From positions 1-54,545 of the forward strand of contig NZ_BDAU01000054.1 of the NCBI RefSeq assembly GCF_001612615.1: a stretch of DNA of 54,545 bases, written 5' to 3'. A model generated the notes under the pieces. It did no database searches and was not told the origin of the DNA. It was given only the letters and a program-made list of their open reading frames with translations. Position 1 is the first letter of the stretch; each line of letters opens with the position of its first letter. Position numbers and translations under genes: made by a program. The stretch is from Nocardia amikacinitolerans NBRC 108937 (GTDB taxonomy: Bacteria; Actinomycetota; Actinomycetes; Mycobacteriales; Mycobacteriaceae). Below are positions 52,872-54,545 of the stretch, one piece after another.

Positions 52872-53433
52872 GAACTCGCGACGTCGACGGGCGCCGTTCC
52901 GCGATCCGGTGACGCTGATCCTGATCGTTTGCGGCGGCGAAGTCACCGAGCCCACGTACTTCCACGGTCTACGCCGACACCTGCGCAATCCGGCAACCAA
53001 GTCCGCGGTGACCGTGCGCCCCGAGGACCCCAAGCGTGTCGTTGCCTTCGCGGCCAGGCAACGCGCGGACTACGACCAGATCTGGTGCGTTCTCGACGTC
53101 GACGAGTTCGACTACTCCGAAGCGATCCGAATGGCACGGACGTCGAAAATCGATCTGGCGGTGTCCAATCCGTGTTTCGAGTATTGGCTGCTACTTCATT
53201 TCGAGACTTGCGATGCAGCCCTGACAGGTTTTCGAGACGTCGAGAAGCGGCTCAAGAAGCACCTTCCGGCATATGACAAGACTGCGCTCCGTTTCGCGGA
53301 CTACATCGAGGGTGTGGAGGAAGCCGTGCGCCGCGCGAAGTCGCGGAGTGTGGGCGGCGGCGATGACCATCGCGCCAATCCGTCGACGGGTGTGTGGAAG
53401 CTGGTGGAGCTTATGCTGCCCGAATCCTCGTAG
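52855..53433 (+). CDS. RloB-family protein of the defence pair
   Basis: A 192-residue protein with RloB features: CGGEVTEPTYF (acidic pair at 29 and 32), VLDVDEFD (Asp81, Asp83) and the hallmark SNPCFEYWLLLHF. The Glu plus DxD pattern suggests a Toprim-like metal site, so it may be the nuclease effector. ATG 52855 lies inside the ATPase gene and follows GGAGG by nine bases, so the two are co-translated. Length is normal for the family. Confidence 0.88.
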   Translation: MPTRRENSRRRRAPFRDPVTLILIVCGGEVTEPTYFHGLRRHLRNPATKSAVTVRPEDPKRVVAFAARQRADYDQIWCVLDVDEFDYSEAIRMARTSKIDLAVSNPCFEYWLLLHFETCDAALTGFRDVEKRLKKHLPAYDKTALRFADYIEGVEEAVRRAKSRSVGGGDDHRANPSTGVWKLVELMLPESS

Positions 53434-53460
53434 CGGCAGAGATCGTGCGGACGCGACCCC

Positions 53461-53520
53461 GCAGGAAGTAACGCGACGGTCAACGACGAGGGCGACGGGT
53501 ACCGTGAAGTGCTCGGCATC
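53461..53520 (+). pseudogene. Possible IS256-type transposase remnant
   Basis: Bases 53473-53520 read ATVNDEGDGYREVLGI in one frame, recalling the VNxDGYREVLG core of mutator-type (IS256) transposases. The frame stops soon after and nothing upstream extends it. About 200 bases between the RloB gene and the next gene carry no other feature. A 16-residue match is weak evidence. Confidence 0.3.
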
Positions 53521-53633
53521 ATGCACTCGGTGTTCGATCGCCGACACCGAATCAGTTGCCGCCCAGGATGATCAGATGCTCGATGCCTTGACCGAGAAGC
53601 TGTCGACAGTGGCCGACCGATTCTCGGCAGTGG

Positions 53634-54317
53634 TCACGATCTATCGGCTCGCATCTCCGATCCATAGCCACCATGCTGGAATCGGTCCAAGCCGGCTTGG
53701 TTACCGAGTTCCCATCGGAGCTCGGGATTGCAGACGTAGAACCGGAGTAGGTGATAGACCCTGGTGGGGTCGGTGGCCAGGAAGGTATGGGGGAGATCGA
53801 TGATTCGGGATTCGTTTTCAGGTCCTCGGGGAACGATATCGATGACGGTGGTTCGGGTGGACCGTACCTTGTCGCAACGGGATTCGATCGCCGAGATATC
53901 ATCCCAGGCAATGCCTATTGGCGATTTTCCGTACCTGATCGTCACGTGACCAGGAGTCAATTCGATACCGGCGGTGGAACGTCTTCCAGCCAGAACCGAA
54001 TTTCGCCGAACTGGTAGTACCAACGCACTACCACCGGCGGCAGTCCGAATCTCCGCGGCTACCGGCGCTTTTCGTGGAACCTGCGACCATGCCGCCAGCA
54101 GAAAGGCAGCGCCCAGAGCGCCGGGGAGGCAAATGCCCAGAATCCCCTCCCACGCCGACCCTTCTCCGACCAGAACAGCCCAGATCACCCCGAGCACGGC
54201 CTGAAGAAAGACTAGTCCTATCGCGAACGGCAATACCGCATATCGGTACGAACCGAACGCCTTTCGCTCCCAGTCCGCAGGCAGCGGCAAGTCGGACGTG
54301 CTCAGATAGGCGCCCAT
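53634..54317 (-). CDS. Membrane protein of unknown function
   Basis: A 227-residue protein with two hydrophobic helices (about 30-80: YRYAVLPFAIGLVFLQAVLG and GILGICLPGALGAAFLLAAW) and a soluble C-terminal half rich in beta strands (GIELTPGHVTIRYGKSPIGIAWDDI), which resembles a PH-like domain. ATG 54317 follows GGAAAGG by six bases; the longer frame to 54509 is not needed. The gene converges on the defence pair. No homologue recognised. Confidence 0.7.
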   Translation of the reverse strand: MGAYLSTSDLPLPADWERKAFGSYRYAVLPFAIGLVFLQAVLGVIWAVLVGEGSAWEGILGICLPGALGAAFLLAAWSQVPRKAPVAAEIRTAAGGSALVLPVRRNSVLAGRRSTAGIELTPGHVTIRYGKSPIGIAWDDISAIESRCDKVRSTRTTVIDIVPRGPENESRIIDLPHTFLATDPTRVYHLLRFYVCNPELRWELGNQAGLDRFQHGGYGSEMRADRS

Positions 54318-54545
54318 GAACAACCTTTCCCGCCCGCCACCGGCGGCCGAAGCGACGCTCCGAACGACCGTCGGTCGACCCAACCCTGTCAACGAAACCC
54401 GCACCGCGCAAATCACAGAGCGATCCTTCGGTTTCGTCTTCCGGTATAGACGCGCCGCAGATCCGTTCGGTTCCATCGGGTTGCCACGAGGCCCAGCGAG
54501 GGCCAGCATCTCCGAGATGCACGGTTAGGCGCGGGCCACTGCGAT
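54318..54545. other. Right edge of the window
   Basis: Upstream region of the membrane protein gene. Only short shadow frames are present; no promoter or repeat stands out. Confidence 0.3.

Overview
The window is high-GC actinobacterial DNA that reads as a Nocardia or close relative in the Mycobacteriales. Supporting signs are the tmRNA tag ADSHQREYALAA (one residue from the mycobacterial tag), a CYP140-like P450, many FadD/FadE paralogues, a mymA-like monooxygenase operon, frequent GTG/TTG and apparently leaderless starts, and the chromosomal core block prfB - mscS-like - ftsE - ftsX - smpB - ssrA also known from mycobacteria. The genus is inferred from gene content only.

Layout. Bases 1-3521: end of a small regulator-like ORF, a stand-alone cytochrome oxidase subunit I (ctaD) and a divergent P450. 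3861-5287: a DoxX-like membrane protein carrying about 23 copies of an 11-residue repeat. 5422-12484: a minus-strand operon (flavin monooxygenase, serine esterase, Zn alcohol dehydrogenase, acyl-CoA synthetase, alpha/beta hydrolase) opposed by a TetR gene, with a near-perfect operator over the operon promoter; the set fits stepwise oxidation of an alcohol or ketone to an acyl-CoA. 12695-16256: a DUF6319-like protein, then a tight operon joining a pyruvoyl-dependent arginine decarboxylase, a GNAT-like protein and a GGDEF diguanylate cyclase. 16429-19817: galactokinase, SSS symporter and a small 2-TM protein (galactose uptake). 19819-25987: envelope and stress-type proteins (SRPBCC with a repeat tail, DUF4383, a secreted Nocardia-type protein, PepSY, a small membrane protein, a double TerD protein). 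26108-34560: fatty-acid genes (two FadD, an acyl-ACP desaturase, two FadE) with several strong hairpin terminators and putative TetR-type operators. 34857-39308: secreted proteins, a GNAT enzyme, hisN, an FMN reductase and an XRE regulator. 39374-47484: the core block prfB, mscS-like, ftsE, ftsX, recQ, a Tat-exported phosphatase and smpB. 47557-51223: two tandem paralogous solute-binding lipoproteins inserted between smpB and ssrA, then tmRNA with its terminator. 51519-53433: an AAA ATPase/RloB pair resembling the AbiL (RloAB) phage-defence type, directly downstream of tmRNA, followed by a possible IS256-type remnant and a membrane protein.

The most unusual points are the arginine decarboxylase/acetyltransferase-like/c-di-GMP operon, the hendecad-repeat DoxX protein, a dispersed repeat of about 50-62 bp present three times, and the accessory genes that accumulate around ssrA. 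All calls come from reading sequence by eye; no database search was run.
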